From Aurantimonas endophytica (GTDB lineage Bacteria > Pseudomonadota > Alphaproteobacteria > Rhizobiales > Rhizobiaceae): a stretch of DNA of 64,000 nucleotides. Positions within the stretch are counted from its first letter, which is position 1. Each line of letters starts with the position of its first letter. Under the pieces are notes generated by a model. The model was not told where the DNA came from. It did no database searches and worked only from the letters and a program-made list of their open reading frames with translations. Below, piece by piece: positions 9,138-18,897 of the stretch. The stretch covers positions 620,001-684,000 of the forward strand of contig NZ_JACIEM010000003.1 in the NCBI RefSeq assembly GCF_014196845.1. Reading direction: 5' to 3'. Both the position numbers and the translations under genes were made by a program.

Positions 9138-9605
9138 TCAGTCGGGATTCCCGCTCCGGTTCGCTGCCTCCCGTTTCATCAACATCCTGTCCCTGGTGGA
9201 GACGCCGAGAAGATCGGCGACCCGCCAGATCACATTGTCCTCCAACTCGTGGACCGACCCGTCGACATAGGTGACCTCCCAGAGGAGCTCGATGAACCTC
9301 ACGCGGCGCTCTTCATCGAGCTCGGCCTTCAGCACCGAGGTGAAGCGGTACAGATCGACCGCCTCTGCATCGGCTGCCTCGCCGGCGGCCACGATCCGTG
9401 TGGTCTCTGCCGCCGTCAGACCGAATTCGTCGGCCAGCACCGCGTGCAGCCGTTCGCGCTCCGCCTCGGTCACGATGCCGTCGGCATCGACGACGTGATA
9501 GAGCAGCGCCGCCGCAGATACCCGCACGTCGTCCGCGCCGCGGTCCTCCGTCACGGTGTCGTCGGTCCCGATCGACCGGATGAAATCCCGAAAGGCGTCG
9601 AACAT
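9138..9605 (-). CDS. TerB-like (tellurite-resistance/DjlA-N) family protein
   Basis: A 155-residue all-helical protein of the TerB family. It shows the repeated acidic metal-site pattern: VVDADGIVTEAERERL in the first half and VTYVDGSVHELED in the second. Despite the name, proteins of this type outside ter operons have not been tied to tellurite; they seem to be metal-binding or membrane-stress scaffolds. The ATG at 9605 was chosen because GAGGAA sits just before it, although the frame is open to 9641. It is the first gene of a two-gene unit with the glutamine amidotransferase. Confidence 0.87.
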   Translation of the reverse strand: MFDAFRDFIRSIGTDDTVTEDRGADDVRVSAAALLYHVVDADGIVTEAERERLHAVLADEFGLTAAETTRIVAAGEAADAEAVDLYRFTSVLKAELDEERRVRFIELLWEVTYVDGSVHELEDNVIWRVADLLGVSTRDRMLMKREAANRSGNPD

Positions 9606-9732
9606 TATTCCTCGCTGGCGCGCCGGCCGTGGACGCCGCATGTGAGCATGACGGCGGCTGCCCGCAAGCCGGCTGCCGCACAGAGCGGCGACGGGCTACC
9701 CGCCAAAGTCCGACGGACGACGCGCCGCGCCG

Positions 9733-11337
9733 TCATGCGAAGCGGGCTTCCTTGCGTTCTTCGTCGGTGAGGGCTTCCGGCTTCTTCTTCCCGTTGGCGG
9801 GCTCGACCGTTCCCGTGTTGGCGGCTGGCATGTGCTTGCCGGCACCGTTCGACGACGGCTCGGTCGAAGCGCCGGCTTCCGGTTTCGCCGGCGCCGGATC
9901 GGATGCGGGCTTTTCGGCCGACACGGTACTGGCGGGAACGGGCATCACCGGCGGCGTCACCGGGGTGACAGTCTGCTCGTGCCCTGCCTCGATCGTTTTC
10001 GCGCGGTCGCCGGCTTGCGCCTCGATCACCGGACCGTCCTCTGCGCCGATACGCTCGACCGGCACCTTCCACTGGAAGGCGTCCAGCCGGCCGGTCACCG
10101 GCGAGATCGGCGCCCAGTGCTCGGCGACCATGCCGTCGGCGGTCCACGCCGGATCGCGCGGCGCCCGGATGGCGCGGGCGAGCCATTCGCGGACCCGTCC
10201 GACTTCACCCGTATCTTCTTCCTCGATATCCGCCAGGAGGAGATAGACGCTCTCGCGCGGTTCCGCTTCGACGGCGGCCAGCGCAGACGAGCGCGCAAGC
10301 TTGAGGTCCCCGGCGTCGAGCGCGGCCCGCGCCAGGCTGATCTCCGCCTCGACATGGCCGGCGCGAAGCCCATGCAGCTTTTGCGCGCGCTTCAGCCGGT
10401 CGTCGGCCGAATCGCCCGGACGGGCGTGCACATAGGCTTCGGCGATTTCCGGATGCGGGTTGTTGACCCAGCTCGTCTCGAGGATCTTAGAGCCGCGGCG
10501 AAGATCGCCGAGCCGGAAAAGCGCCTGCGCGGCAACGAGGCCGGCCGGCACCAGATCCGGCGCCAGCTTGTGCGCCTCGACGCCGGCCGTGCGCGCCGTC
10601 TCGGGATCGCCCTCGGCAGCGCCCATCGCCTTGGCGGTGAGCAGCACGGCGCGCAGCCGCTTGGATTCGTCGCGGTCGATCAGCCTGGTGTTCTTCTGCG
10701 CCTCGAGGATCTCGAGCGCACCGTTCCAGTCGCCCGCCAGCGACTTGGACTCAAGCACGGCGCCGCCGGCCCATGGCACGTGCGGTGCGATCCGGACCGC
10801 CCGCTCGGCATAGTGGCGCGCCGCACCCTCGTCGCCGACTCGTTCAGCTTCCAGGAACAGGCCGCGCAGCGCCAGCAGCCGCGTCTCCGGATTGCGCTCC
10901 ATGTGCTCGAAGGTCGAACGGGCACGGGCATGATCGCCCTCGATCATCGCCGTCTGGGCGTCGAGGAAGCGGATCAGCGGCTCCTTCTGGACATCGAGCA
11001 ACTTGTTGCTGCGCTTGGTCATCCGCCGCGCCAGCACCGCGTCGCCGGCACCCGCCGCGATGATGCCCGTGGACAGCGCTTCATAGCCGCGGTCGCGCCG
11101 GCGCGTGCTCCACCAGTTGCCGATCGCACCCGGCGTCCTGAAGAAGGCGCTCACCAGCCAGACGACCAGCAGCACTGCGGCGAGCAGCAGGCCCAGCGCG
11201 ATGATGAAGACCATCAGGCTCATGTCGGCCTGCTGCCCCTGCCATACGAAGCTGACCTGGCCGGGATTGTCGGCCAGCCAGGCAAAGCCTATGCCGGTGG
11301 CCAGAACGACGAGAAGGAAGGCGAGGATTCGCAGCAT
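9733..11337 (-). CDS. HemY-like membrane TPR protein of the heme cluster
   Basis: A 534-residue inner-membrane protein of the proteobacterial HemY (HemY_N) family, different from the protoporphyrinogen oxidase also called HemY. Two N-terminal membrane segments (about residues 3-20 and 42-66) surround the conserved NPGQVSFVWQGQQ segment. A long TPR-like helical array follows to about residue 420, then a Pro/Ala-rich tail of about 100 residues ending in basic and acidic repeats. The family sits downstream of hemC-hemD in many proteobacteria and is thought to organise late porphyrin enzymes, though its activity is not defined. It starts 9 bp after the mitofilin stop. Confidence 0.9.
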   Translation of the reverse strand: MLRILAFLLVVLATGIGFAWLADNPGQVSFVWQGQQADMSLMVFIIALGLLLAAVLLVVWLVSAFFRTPGAIGNWWSTRRRDRGYEALSTGIIAAGAGDAVLARRMTKRSNKLLDVQKEPLIRFLDAQTAMIEGDHARARSTFEHMERNPETRLLALRGLFLEAERVGDEGAARHYAERAVRIAPHVPWAGGAVLESKSLAGDWNGALEILEAQKNTRLIDRDESKRLRAVLLTAKAMGAAEGDPETARTAGVEAHKLAPDLVPAGLVAAQALFRLGDLRRGSKILETSWVNNPHPEIAEAYVHARPGDSADDRLKRAQKLHGLRAGHVEAEISLARAALDAGDLKLARSSALAAVEAEPRESVYLLLADIEEEDTGEVGRVREWLARAIRAPRDPAWTADGMVAEHWAPISPVTGRLDAFQWKVPVERIGAEDGPVIEAQAGDRAKTIEAGHEQTVTPVTPPVMPVPASTVSAEKPASDPAPAKPEAGASTEPSSNGAGKHMPAANTGTVEPANGKKKPEALTDEERKEARFA

Positions 11338-11346
11338 GTCCGTTCC

Positions 11347-13707
11347 TTAGCCCTGATTTTCCGGGGCGGCGGGCTCTTCTGCCCCTTGCCCGCCATCGCC
11401 GGATGCGGCGGGCGCGCCGGCCAGCGTCTCCGAGACGATCCGCTCGGCGGCAAGGCGGGCCGCGACATCGCCCGCGAAATCGGCGCTGGCGTCCTTCGCA
11501 GGCTGCGGCAAGGCCTCCCACTCCGTCTGCCAGGCGGCGAGATCGCCGCTGGCAATCGCCGCATCGAGGCGCGACAGGGCCGCCGCCGGGCCCGGCTCGC
11601 TGGCGGGAGCCGGCCCCGCAGGGCGCACCTGGACGAGCGAGCGGAGGCCCGAGAGCAGTTGCTCGCCCACAGGCGCGTCGGGCTGGGCAGGACGCAGCGC
11701 GTCCGCGATCCGTGCCTCGGCGGCTGGCCAGGCCGCCGTCAGCGAGGCGACCGAGGGAACACCATCGGCCGCAAATTCGCGCAGCGCGTCCGTCGAGCCG
11801 GCAGTCTCCGCCGACTGCGCATAGGTTTCGAGTTCGCCCATGAACGGGCCGCCACGATCGATGGCGGATTTGAGATTGGCAGCGGCGAGCGCCGCATCGG
11901 CCCGGCGGTTGCGCTGTTCCATCGCGGCCAGCCGCTCGTCGAACCCGGCAAGCGCCCCGTCGATGCGGGCACCCGCCTGCTCGGCCGCTTCCTGGGCGGC
12001 CGCGGCTGTGTCGCGCGCTTCCGTCGCCGCTTCCTGGGCGGCAGTGGACGCCGCACTGGCAGCGTTGGCGGTTTCCTGCGCGGCCGTCGCGGTCTGCTGG
12101 GCAGCCTCTGCGGCTTGCTGCGCTCCGGTAGCCGTTTCCTGGGCCCCGGTGGCAGTCTCACCCGCACCATTCGCTGCCTGTTGCGCCGCGGCCGCAGCCT
12201 CGCTGGCCTGCTGCGCACCGGCGGTGCTGGACTGCTCGAGCGCGTCGATGCGCTGACCCAGCGTGTTGAACTGTTCGCTCGTCGCAAGGCCTTCGACGGC
12301 GGGCGCCGCGGCTGCGCCGTCCATCTGCTGGCGCAGCGTCGTCACCTCGCCGTTCAGCGCCTCGAACTGCTCCGGAGTGACGGAGGCAGCCTGCTCGCCC
12401 TGTTCGGCCTCGCCGAGCGACGGCAGCACGCCGGCGGCTTGCAGCGCCGCGCCGCCGCCGAGGGCGATGAGCGCACCGACGATGCCAGCGGCGAGCGCCG
12501 TGCCGAAGCCGCTGCCGGTCTTCGCCGGTTCTGCGGTGCGGGCCGGTGTGGACGTCGCCGCCGGGCGCGAAGCCGGCGACGACGCAGAGCTGACGGAGGC
12601 GGTCGTACCCGCACTCGTGCCCGTCGCGCCTGACTTTGCAGCCGCTGCGCCGGTGGCCGCCGCCGCGCTCGCGGTTCCTTGATCCCTGGAGCTGCCCGAC
12701 GGGGAAGACGGCCGCGCCGAGCCGGCGCTGCCAGGCGTGCTGGCCGACGATCCCGAAACGCTGGCGGACGGGGTCGCCGAGGCGCCTAGTCTGGAAGACC
12801 CGGCGGAGGAAATGGATGCAGCCGCCGTGGAAGGGCTCGAAGCCGCCGCGCCGGCGGGCTTGGCACTATCAGCACCTGCGCCGGACGCCGATGTCGCGGC
12901 CGGCCTGGCACCGCCCGTGCCGGAGGAAGCCGATGCGCCGCTCGATGTCGGCAGGCTGGCGGACTTGGCGCCGCTCGTGCCGGCGTCTGAAACTGCGGCG
13001 CTGGCTGGCTTGGCACCGCTCGTGCCCGATCCGGCGGAAGCAGCCGGACCGCTCGCGCTCGAACCGGCGGAGGCCGCGGCATGGCCCGGCGTACGACCGG
13101 CGACGGCTGGCGCGCCCGCCGGAGTGGCCGGCTGCTTCGGCGCGGACGATCCGGCGGCAGGCGTCGCACTCGCTGCCGTTCCGCCGATGCTGGGCGCGAC
13201 GCCGCGGACGCTCGCCGGGACCGAGCTCGAGGCGCCGACCGTCGTCGCCGGCTTGGCGTCGTCACCGTCGGCTGGCTTCCTGTCGGCGTCGTCACCGGCC
13301 GGCGTCTTGTCCGTTTCCGCAGACTTGGGCGGATGCGGCGCGTCGGGGGCGAGGCCCTCCTCGGCGGCGAACTCCGCCAGCGTCTCGCTGCCCTTGCTGT
13401 CGCTGGCCTTCGTCGACGTGTACTTCACGCCGGACGACGAGGAGCTCTTGCTGCTGGCCGAACTCGACCCCGCGGCAGCGGAAGTTGCGGCGGGTTTCGT
13501 GCCGGACGATGCCGAAGGAGACGGCGCCGCGTCCGGCTTGCCCTGGCCCGCCGGCACCCCGCGCTCCGCCGCGCTCTTGGCTTCACCCGGACGCGCCGTT
13601 GCGCCGTCGGCCTTGTTCTTGTCGCCGTCTGTCACTGGTTCAGCCTTCAGGTCGATCGTCTGGCCGCGCGTCTTGCTCGGCTTCGAGCGCCGGGGACGGT
13701 TGGTCAT
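11347..13707 (-). CDS. Alphaproteobacterial mitofilin (Mic60-like) membrane protein
   Basis: A 786-residue protein with the layout of alphaproteobacterial Mic60/mitofilin. A low-complexity Ser/Ala/Pro/Thr-rich N-terminal region of about 390 residues precedes one membrane segment near 395-420 (GIVGALIALGGGAALQAAGV). A coiled coil rich in repeated AQETATGAQ-like units spans about 445-590, and a conserved C-terminal mitofilin-like domain follows. Mic60 bends and tethers the inner membrane in mitochondria and intracytoplasmic membranes of some bacteria. The hemD-mitofilin-hemY order is the known context of the bacterial family. The N-terminal disordered stretch is much longer than the TM and coiled-coil region needs and may vary strongly among strains. 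Confidence 0.9.
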   Translation of the reverse strand: MTNRPRRSKPSKTRGQTIDLKAEPVTDGDKNKADGATARPGEAKSAAERGVPAGQGKPDAAPSPSASSGTKPAATSAAAGSSSASSKSSSSSGVKYTSTKASDSKGSETLAEFAAEEGLAPDAPHPPKSAETDKTPAGDDADRKPADGDDAKPATTVGASSSVPASVRGVAPSIGGTAASATPAAGSSAPKQPATPAGAPAVAGRTPGHAAASAGSSASGPAASAGSGTSGAKPASAAVSDAGTSGAKSASLPTSSGASASSGTGGARPAATSASGAGADSAKPAGAAASSPSTAAASISSAGSSRLGASATPSASVSGSSASTPGSAGSARPSSPSGSSRDQGTASAAAATGAAAAKSGATGTSAGTTASVSSASSPASRPAATSTPARTAEPAKTGSGFGTALAAGIVGALIALGGGAALQAAGVLPSLGEAEQGEQAASVTPEQFEALNGEVTTLRQQMDGAAAAPAVEGLATSEQFNTLGQRIDALEQSSTAGAQQASEAAAAAQQAANGAGETATGAQETATGAQQAAEAAQQTATAAQETANAASAASTAAQEAATEARDTAAAAQEAAEQAGARIDGALAGFDERLAAMEQRNRRADAALAAANLKSAIDRGGPFMGELETYAQSAETAGSTDALREFAADGVPSVASLTAAWPAAEARIADALRPAQPDAPVGEQLLSGLRSLVQVRPAGPAPASEPGPAAALSRLDAAIASGDLAAWQTEWEALPQPAKDASADFAGDVAARLAAERIVSETLAGAPAASGDGGQGAEEPAAPENQG

Positions 13708-13835
13708 CGATTTAGCTCCATTCTCGCCGGACGGGCGGCTGCGCGGGTCCGAACCACCACAGCGCGCCGCGCCATCATTGGTCCTTCATTCGCACCGGTC
13801 GCGCAAGCAGCGGTCTCTTCGAGTCAGGAACTAGG

Positions 13836-14528
13836 TTAGCCGAGCCATTCGAAAAGCGACGCAAGGCTCCTGTCGGGCGAAATCCGCGCACGGCGCCGAA
13901 GTTCCGCCGGCAGCGCCGCCGCGATGCGCTCCGACAGCGCCAGCACGGCAGGCAACGGGGTGAAGCGGTCCGGCATGGCTCTGCAAAGCCCGGCAAACGC
14001 CGTCGCCTGCCCGACGGAAAGCACCAGGACGCCGTCGGGCGCGCGCCCCGCAAGCACTTGCGCAACGGTCGCAGGGTCCGGTTGCGAGGGGCGAACGGCA
14101 TAGACCTCCCACACCGCGCAGCCGAGACCGGCATCGGCCAGCGCCGTCTCCAACGTCCCCGTCCGGGTCCGGCCCGCAGCGTAGAGAATGGTCGCGCCGG
14201 CTGGCAGGACGTCGGCGGCCATGGCTCCCATGCCGTCGGCGGCCCCGCCTGCCGCCCGGACATCGCGAAGGCCGGCGTTCCGGGCAGCCGAGGCGGTTGC
14301 CTCGCCAACGGCAAAGAGCGGCCGCGGGTCATCGGGAAAGGCGTGTGCCAGGGGTGCCACGGCATGAGCGCTGGTGACCGCGAAAGCGGCAAAGGCACCG
14401 ACCGGCGGCGGCGCGCCCAGCGTCTCGACGGTTTCCAGCGGCAGCACCAGCGGCTCATGGCCGCGTGCCGCCAGTTCCGCCGCCGTTCGCGCGGCGGCGT
14501 CGGGCTCGCGCAGGATCAGGACACGCAT
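13836..14528 (-). CDS. hemD: Uroporphyrinogen-III synthase
   Basis: A 230-residue enzyme that closes hydroxymethylbilane with inversion of ring D to give uroporphyrinogen III, the branch point to heme, siroheme and cobalamin. It opens MRVLILREPDAAARTA and contains the two-lobed HEM4 pattern (AFAVTSAHAV near residue 60, then GVLVLSVGQATAFA in the second lobe). HemD is poorly conserved, so much of the support comes from hemC starting 25 bp upstream and mitofilin/hemY downstream. ATG at 14528 gives the family N-terminus; the frame is open further into hemC. Confidence 0.93.
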   Translation of the reverse strand: MRVLILREPDAAARTAAELAARGHEPLVLPLETVETLGAPPPVGAFAAFAVTSAHAVAPLAHAFPDDPRPLFAVGEATASAARNAGLRDVRAAGGAADGMGAMAADVLPAGATILYAAGRTRTGTLETALADAGLGCAVWEVYAVRPSQPDPATVAQVLAGRAPDGVLVLSVGQATAFAGLCRAMPDRFTPLPAVLALSERIAAALPAELRRRARISPDRSLASLFEWLG

Positions 14529-14553
14529 GGGCGCCGCGCGCCGGCGGCTTCGA

Positions 14554-15492
14554 TCACTTCGCCCAGCCGGCGAAGAAATCCGGCCCCGCCGCTTCCAGAA
14601 CGTCGCGCCCGGCCATCCGGCCGATGATCTCGGCATCCTCGGCGAGCCCCGTCCGCCGCGTCTCGTGCATCTGGCCGCCGTCCGGCGTCAGGATCATGCC
14701 GTGCAGCGTCATCGAGCCGTCCTCGTGCATCTCGGCATGCGCGGCGATCGGCGTGCGGCAGGATCCGTCGAGCTCCGCCAGGAACGCCCGCTCCGCCGTC
14801 AGCGCGACCGTCGTCCGGTGGTCGGCGATGGCGGCGACGAGGTCGGCGGTCTCCTGGTCGCCCGCGCGGCTCTCGATGCAGATCGCGCCCTGCCCCGGCG
14901 CCGGGGGGAAACTCACGACGTCGAGGACGTCCGTCGCGACATGGCTCATCTCCAGCCGATTCAGGCCGGCGAGCGCCAGCAACGTCGCGTCGACCTGGCC
15001 TTCCTCCAGCTTGCGCAGCCGGCTCTGCACGTTGCCCCGGAAGGTGATGACGTTGAGGTCGGGGCGGAGCCGCTTCAGCAGCGACTGCCGGCGCAGCGAT
15101 GCCGAGCCCACCGTCGCCCCGTGCGGCAGCTCGTCGATGGTGCGGACCTCGCGGCCGATGAAGGCGTCGCGCACGTCCTCGCGGGGCAGGAAGGCAGTGA
15201 TCGCCAGCCCGTCCGGGATCGCCGTGGACATATCCTTCGACGAATGCACCGCCAGATCGATCTCGCCGCCGAGCAGCGCCAGCTCGATCTCCTTGGTGAA
15301 CAGGCCCTTGCCGCCAACTTCGGACAGCGGCCGGTCGAGGATCCGGTCGCCGGAGGTAGAGATCACCGTCACCTCGAAGCGCTCCGCCGGCAGGCCGTGG
15401 GCAACCATCAGCCGGGCCCGCACCTCGCTGGCCTGCGCCAGCGCGAGTTGACTGCCGCGTGTTCCGATGCGGATGATTCCGTCCGTCGCCAA
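14554..15492 (-). CDS. hemC: Porphobilinogen deaminase (hydroxymethylbilane synthase)
   Basis: A 312-residue cytosolic enzyme that polymerises four porphobilinogens into hydroxymethylbilane. The signature is clear: IRIGTRGSQLALAQ at the N-terminus, DLAVHSSKDM (about residues 79-88), GSASLRRQ and FRGNVQSRLRKL. The dipyrromethane cofactor Cys lies in ELDGSCRTPIAAH (about residue 243). It is the first gene of hemC-hemD-mitofilin-hemY. A 174-bp spacer separates it from divergent tsaD, and this divergent pair is common in alphaproteobacteria. Confidence 0.97.
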   Translation of the reverse strand: MATDGIIRIGTRGSQLALAQASEVRARLMVAHGLPAERFEVTVISTSGDRILDRPLSEVGGKGLFTKEIELALLGGEIDLAVHSSKDMSTAIPDGLAITAFLPREDVRDAFIGREVRTIDELPHGATVGSASLRRQSLLKRLRPDLNVITFRGNVQSRLRKLEEGQVDATLLALAGLNRLEMSHVATDVLDVVSFPPAPGQGAICIESRAGDQETADLVAAIADHRTTVALTAERAFLAELDGSCRTPIAAHAEMHEDGSMTLHGMILTPDGGQMHETRRTGLAEDAEIIGRMAGRDVLEAAGPDFFAGWAK

Positions 15493-15666
15493 GGCGGGCC
15501 TCCCGGTTCATTGCGTCCGCGGCTTGCGCCGCGCGCCGGCCTCGCGGCGCGGTCCTCATGCATAGAAGATCGAGGCGGCGAAGATCAATCGCGGGTGGCC
15601 GAGCACGACCCGGCGGCTTCCATCTTGCGCCGGAACCGGTAGAACGGCGGCGCGAAGGAACAGCCC

Positions 15667-16755
15667 ATGACAGCGACACCGATCCTCGGCATCGAGACGA
15701 GCTGCGACGAGACCGCTGCGGCGGTGGTCGGCCGCGACCGTGACGGCGTGCCGGTGACCCTCGCCAATGTCGTGCTCAGCCAGGTTGCCGAACATGCGGC
15801 CTTCGGCGGCGTCGTGCCGGAGATCGCCGCAAGGGCCCATGTCGAGGCGCTGGACGGCATCGTCCGCGCCGCGATGGACGACGCCGGGCTCGGCTTCGGC
15901 GACCTTGCCGCAGTCGCCGCCACCACCGGCCCGGGCCTCGTCGGCGGCCTGATCGTCGGCGCGATGACCGGCAAGGCGATCGCGGCGGGGCGCGGCCTGC
16001 CCTTCGTCGCGGTGAACCACCTCGAAGGCCACGCCCTCACCCCCCGCCTCACCGACCGGCTGGATTATCCCTATCTCCTGCTGCTGGTCTCCGGCGGCCA
16101 TACACAGATCCTCCTGGTGCGCGGCCTTGGCGCCTATGAGCGCTGGGGCACGACGATCGACGATGCGCTGGGCGAGGCCTTCGACAAGACGGCCAAGCTC
16201 CTGCAGCTGCCGCAGCCCGGCGGGCCGAATGTCGAGCGGATCGCGGCCACCGGAGATGCCAAGCGCTTTGCCCTGCCGCGGCCGCTGCGCGGCGAGGCGC
16301 GGCTCGATTTCTCGTTTTCCGGCCTGAAGACGGCGCTCCGCCAGGCCGCGGAGGCTGCCGCGCCCCTCTCCGACGGCGACGTCGCCGACCTCTGCGCCAG
16401 CTTCCAGGCCGCCGCCGCCGACAGCCTCGCCGACCGCACCCGGCGGGCGCTGGAGCGCTTTCGCGCCGAGTTCCCCGGCCTTGCCGATCCGGTCCTCGCC
16501 GTCGCCGGTGGTGTCGCCGCCAATCGGGCGATCCGCACTGCGCTGGAAGCCGAAGCCGCGAAGGCCGGCGTGCGGCTCGTCGCGCCGCCCGCCGCGCTTT
16601 GCACCGACAATGCGGCGATGATCGCCTATGCCGGGCTCGAGCGCTTCGAGGCCGGCCACGTCGATGGGCTGGAGGCGCCGGTGCGCTCGCGCTGGCCACT
16701 CGACGCCGGCGCCGTGCCGCTGGTCGGCTTCGGCCGCCGCGGAGCCAAGGCATGA
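15667..16755 (+). CDS. tsaD: tRNA N6-adenosine threonylcarbamoyltransferase TsaD
   Basis: A 362-residue ASKHA-fold enzyme that transfers the threonylcarbamoyl group to A37 of ANN-decoding tRNAs, working with TsaB and TsaE. It opens [16 protein letters not shown]. The metal-binding region [11 protein letters not shown] lies near residues 57-67, and [13 protein letters not shown] and [10 protein letters not shown] are the usual catalytic and nucleotide-binding motifs. Near the C-terminus, [12 protein letters not shown] and [12 protein letters not shown] complete the family signature. Its stop overlaps the gpsA start by 4 bp (ATGA), so the two are translationally coupled. Confidence 0.97.
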   Translation: MTATPILGIETSCDETAAAVVGRDRDGVPVTLANVVLSQVAEHAAFGGVVPEIAARAHVEALDGIVRAAMDDAGLGFGDLAAVAATTGPGLVGGLIVGAMTGKAIAAGRGLPFVAVNHLEGHALTPRLTDRLDYPYLLLLVSGGHTQILLVRGLGAYERWGTTIDDALGEAFDKTAKLLQLPQPGGPNVERIAATGDAKRFALPRPLRGEARLDFSFSGLKTALRQAAEAAAPLSDGDVADLCASFQAAAADSLADRTRRALERFRAEFPGLADPVLAVAGGVAANRAIRTALEAEAAKAGVRLVAPPAALCTDNAAMIAYAGLERFEAGHVDGLEAPVRSRWPLDAGAVPLVGFGRRGAKA

Positions 16756-17732
16756 GCCGCTTCGCCGTCGTCGGCGCCGGCGCCTGGGGCACCGCGCTCG
16801 CCAGTCTCTACGCGCGGGCCGGTCATGCCGTCACGATCCTCGCCCGCGACCCGGACACCGTCCGGGCCATTCAAGAGGACCGCTGCAATCCGCGCTATCT
16901 GCCGGATCTGACGCTGCCGGACGGCCTCAATGCGACGCTGGACCCGCAAGCGGCGCTCGGCAACGCCGGGATCGTCCTGCTGGTGGTCCCGACCCAGAGC
17001 CTGCGTACAGCCGTGACGGCACTGAAGCCGTATCTGCGCCAGGATCAGTTGATCGTGCTCTGCTCCAAGGGCATCGAGCAGGACACCGGGCGCTTCGCGT
17101 CCGACATTCTCGCCGAGGAACTGCCGGGCCATCGCCTCGCGGTCCTCTCCGGCCCGAGCTTTGCGGCCGATGTCGCGCGCGGCCTGCCGACGGCGGTGAC
17201 CATCGCCGCCGACGAGGCCGAGGCCGCCGACGAGGCGGCGCGCCTTCTCTCCACCGAGACATTCCGCGGCTATGCGGCGACCGACATGCGCGGCGTCGAG
17301 GCAGGCGGGGCCTTGAAGAACGTGCTGGCGCTCGCCGCCGGCGCGGTCGCCGGGCGCGGCCTCGGCGCCTCGGCGCAGGCGGCGGTGATCACCAGAGGCT
17401 TCGTCGAGTTGCGCCGTCTGGGCGCCGCGCTCGGCGGCCGGCCGGAAACGCTGATGGGCCTGTCGGGGCTCGGCGACCTCGTCCTCACCTGTTCCAGCCC
17501 GCAATCGCGCAATTTCGCCTACGGCATGGCGCTCGGCCGCGGCGGCGACCGCACCGGGCTGAAGCTCGCCGAAGGCGTCCACACGGCCGGCATCGCTGCG
17601 CGGCTCGCCGAAGAGCGCGGCATCGACGCCCCGATCATCGCGACGGTTGCGAAGATCCTTGCCGGTGGCATGGATGTCGGCGAGGCGGTACAGGCGCTCC
17701 TGGCGCGTCCGCTGAAGCGCGAATTCGATTGA
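16752..17732 (+). CDS. gpsA: Glycerol-3-phosphate dehydrogenase [NAD(P)+]
   Basis: A 326-residue soluble enzyme that reduces dihydroxyacetone phosphate to sn-glycerol 3-phosphate for phospholipid synthesis. The Rossmann fingerprint [10 protein letters not shown] lies at residues 8-17. The catalytic lysine lies in [13 protein letters not shown], and [16 protein letters not shown] is the conserved substrate-binding segment. The ATG overlaps the tsaD stop (ATGA). The tsaD-gpsA pairing, followed by YciI-like and EVE genes, is a common rhizobial arrangement. Confidence 0.97.
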   Translation: MSRFAVVGAGAWGTALASLYARAGHAVTILARDPDTVRAIQEDRCNPRYLPDLTLPDGLNATLDPQAALGNAGIVLLVVPTQSLRTAVTALKPYLRQDQLIVLCSKGIEQDTGRFASDILAEELPGHRLAVLSGPSFAADVARGLPTAVTIAADEAEAADEAARLLSTETFRGYAATDMRGVEAGGALKNVLALAAGAVAGRGLGASAQAAVITRGFVELRRLGAALGGRPETLMGLSGLGDLVLTCSSPQSRNFAYGMALGRGGDRTGLKLAEGVHTAGIAARLAEERGIDAPIIATVAKILAGGMDVGEAVQALLARPLKREFD

Positions 17733-17808
17733 TGCCGGCCCCAGGGTCGCTAACTTGCCGCCGCGGCCATGCGGCCGCCTTTATCCAGAACTGACCGAGG
17801 AAATTTCG

Positions 17809-18099
17809 ATGCTCTACGCCCTGCTCTGCGACGACAAGCCGAATTCGCTGCAACTGCGGATGGATACGCGGGCCGAGCACCTGGCCCATCTGAACGGCCT
17901 CGGCGACGCGCTGAAATTTGCCTGCCCGTTTCTCGACGAAAACGACAAGCCCTGCGGCAGCATGGTGGTGATCGAGGCGGAGAGCCGCGAAGCGGCCAAG
18001 GCCATCGCCGACCGCGACCCCTATGCCGTCGCCGGCCTGTTCGAGACCGTGACCGTCCGGCCCTGGAGCTGGGCCATCAAGAACCCGGCGGCCGGCTGA
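17809..18099 (+). CDS. YciI-like protein
   Basis: A 96-residue dimeric alpha+beta barrel protein of the YciI family. It opens MLYALLCDDKPNSLQLRMDTRAEHL with an R..HL segment near residues 21-26, where YciI proteins carry a conserved His. The PYAVAGLFETVTVRPW segment towards the C-terminus is also typical. The biochemical role is unknown. The start at 17809 follows GAGGAAA and begins at the family N-terminus. The EVE-domain gene follows 13 bp downstream. Confidence 0.9.
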   Translation: MLYALLCDDKPNSLQLRMDTRAEHLAHLNGLGDALKFACPFLDENDKPCGSMVVIEAESREAAKAIADRDPYAVAGLFETVTVRPWSWAIKNPAAG

Positions 18100-18112
18100 A
18101 CGGAGCACGATC

Positions 18113-18550
18113 ATGCGCTACTGGCTGTTTAAGTCCGAGCCCGAGAAATGGTCCTTCGACCAGCAGAAGAAGGCCGGCGCCAAGGGCCAGGAATGGGACG
18201 GCGTCCGCAACTATCAGGCGCGCAATTTCATGCGCGAGATGACGGTGGGCGACCGCGGCTTCTTCTATCACTCCAACGAGGGAAAGGCGGTCGTCGGCAT
18301 CGTCGAGGTGATCGCCGAGGCGCATCCGGATTCGACCGCCAAGGACGGCAAGTGGGAGTGCGTCGACATCAGGGCGGTGATGGACGTGCCGAACCCGGTC
18401 ACGCTCGATGCGGCGAAAGCCGAACCGGCGCTGAAGGACATGGTGCTGGTCAACAACTCCCGGCTCTCCGTCCAGCCGGTGACGGACGCCGAATTTGCCA
18501 GGGTCTGCGAGATGGGCGGGCTCGATCCGGCCAAGGCCGCGAAGGGCTGA
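18113..18550 (+). CDS. EVE domain protein
   Basis: A 145-residue EVE-domain (PUA-like) protein, close to bacterial relatives of human THYN1. EVE domains bind modified bases in DNA or RNA, so a role in RNA-modification sensing or nucleic-acid quality control is inferred. The opening MRYWLFKSEPEKWSFDQQ and the VRNYQARNFMREM segment (about residues 32-44) are the hallmark, and GDRGFFYHSN carries the aromatic cage strand. It is 13 bp after the YciI gene and probably shares its message. Confidence 0.93.
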   Translation: MRYWLFKSEPEKWSFDQQKKAGAKGQEWDGVRNYQARNFMREMTVGDRGFFYHSNEGKAVVGIVEVIAEAHPDSTAKDGKWECVDIRAVMDVPNPVTLDAAKAEPALKDMVLVNNSRLSVQPVTDAEFARVCEMGGLDPAKAAKG

Positions 18551-18629
18551 CCCGCGTTGCTCGGTCGCAGGGCGGAACCAGCACCGGCGAAGAACATTTC
18601 CGGAACATCCTCATGTTCGGAGATCAACA

Positions 18630-18854
18630 ATGGCAACGCCCGACCCGAAGAACGACAACACCTCGAACACCGAGAAGGACCCGGCGGAATGGACCACCGG
18701 CGGCGAGCCGATGACCGGTGCGCAGGGCTCCTATCTGAAGACACTCTGCGAGGAGACCGGCCACGAATTCGATGCCGGCCTCTCCAAGGCGGACGCGTCG
18801 ATCCTGATCGACAAGCTCCGCGGCGAGAGCGACCGGGTGAAGGCGGAAGGCTGA
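18630..18854 (+). CDS. DUF3072 domain protein
   Basis: A 74-residue acidic protein. Residues 24-70 match DUF3072: EPMTGAQGSYLKTLCEETG followed by FDAGLSKADASILIDKLR. This short helix-hairpin-like module has no assigned function. Start chosen at 18630, after GGAG; the frame is open further upstream, but that part is out of step with the family. It lies 79 bp after the EVE gene and 43 bp before the methyltransferase. Confidence 0.88.
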   Translation: MATPDPKNDNTSNTEKDPAEWTTGGEPMTGAQGSYLKTLCEETGHEFDAGLSKADASILIDKLRGESDRVKAEG

Positions 18855-18897
18855 ACCGGCCCTCTTTAATCGCTGCGGCCGCAATGGACAGGCACGG

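Noticed and set aside
12000-12260. Short repeats that look like a repeat array
   Set aside because: They encode the Ala-rich coiled coil of mitofilin; not a CRISPR or satellite.
9832-12633. A 933-codon plus-strand frame opposite hemY and mitofilin
   Set aside because: Both minus-strand genes are well supported; the frame is Arg/Gly-rich shadow sequence with no recognisable motif.
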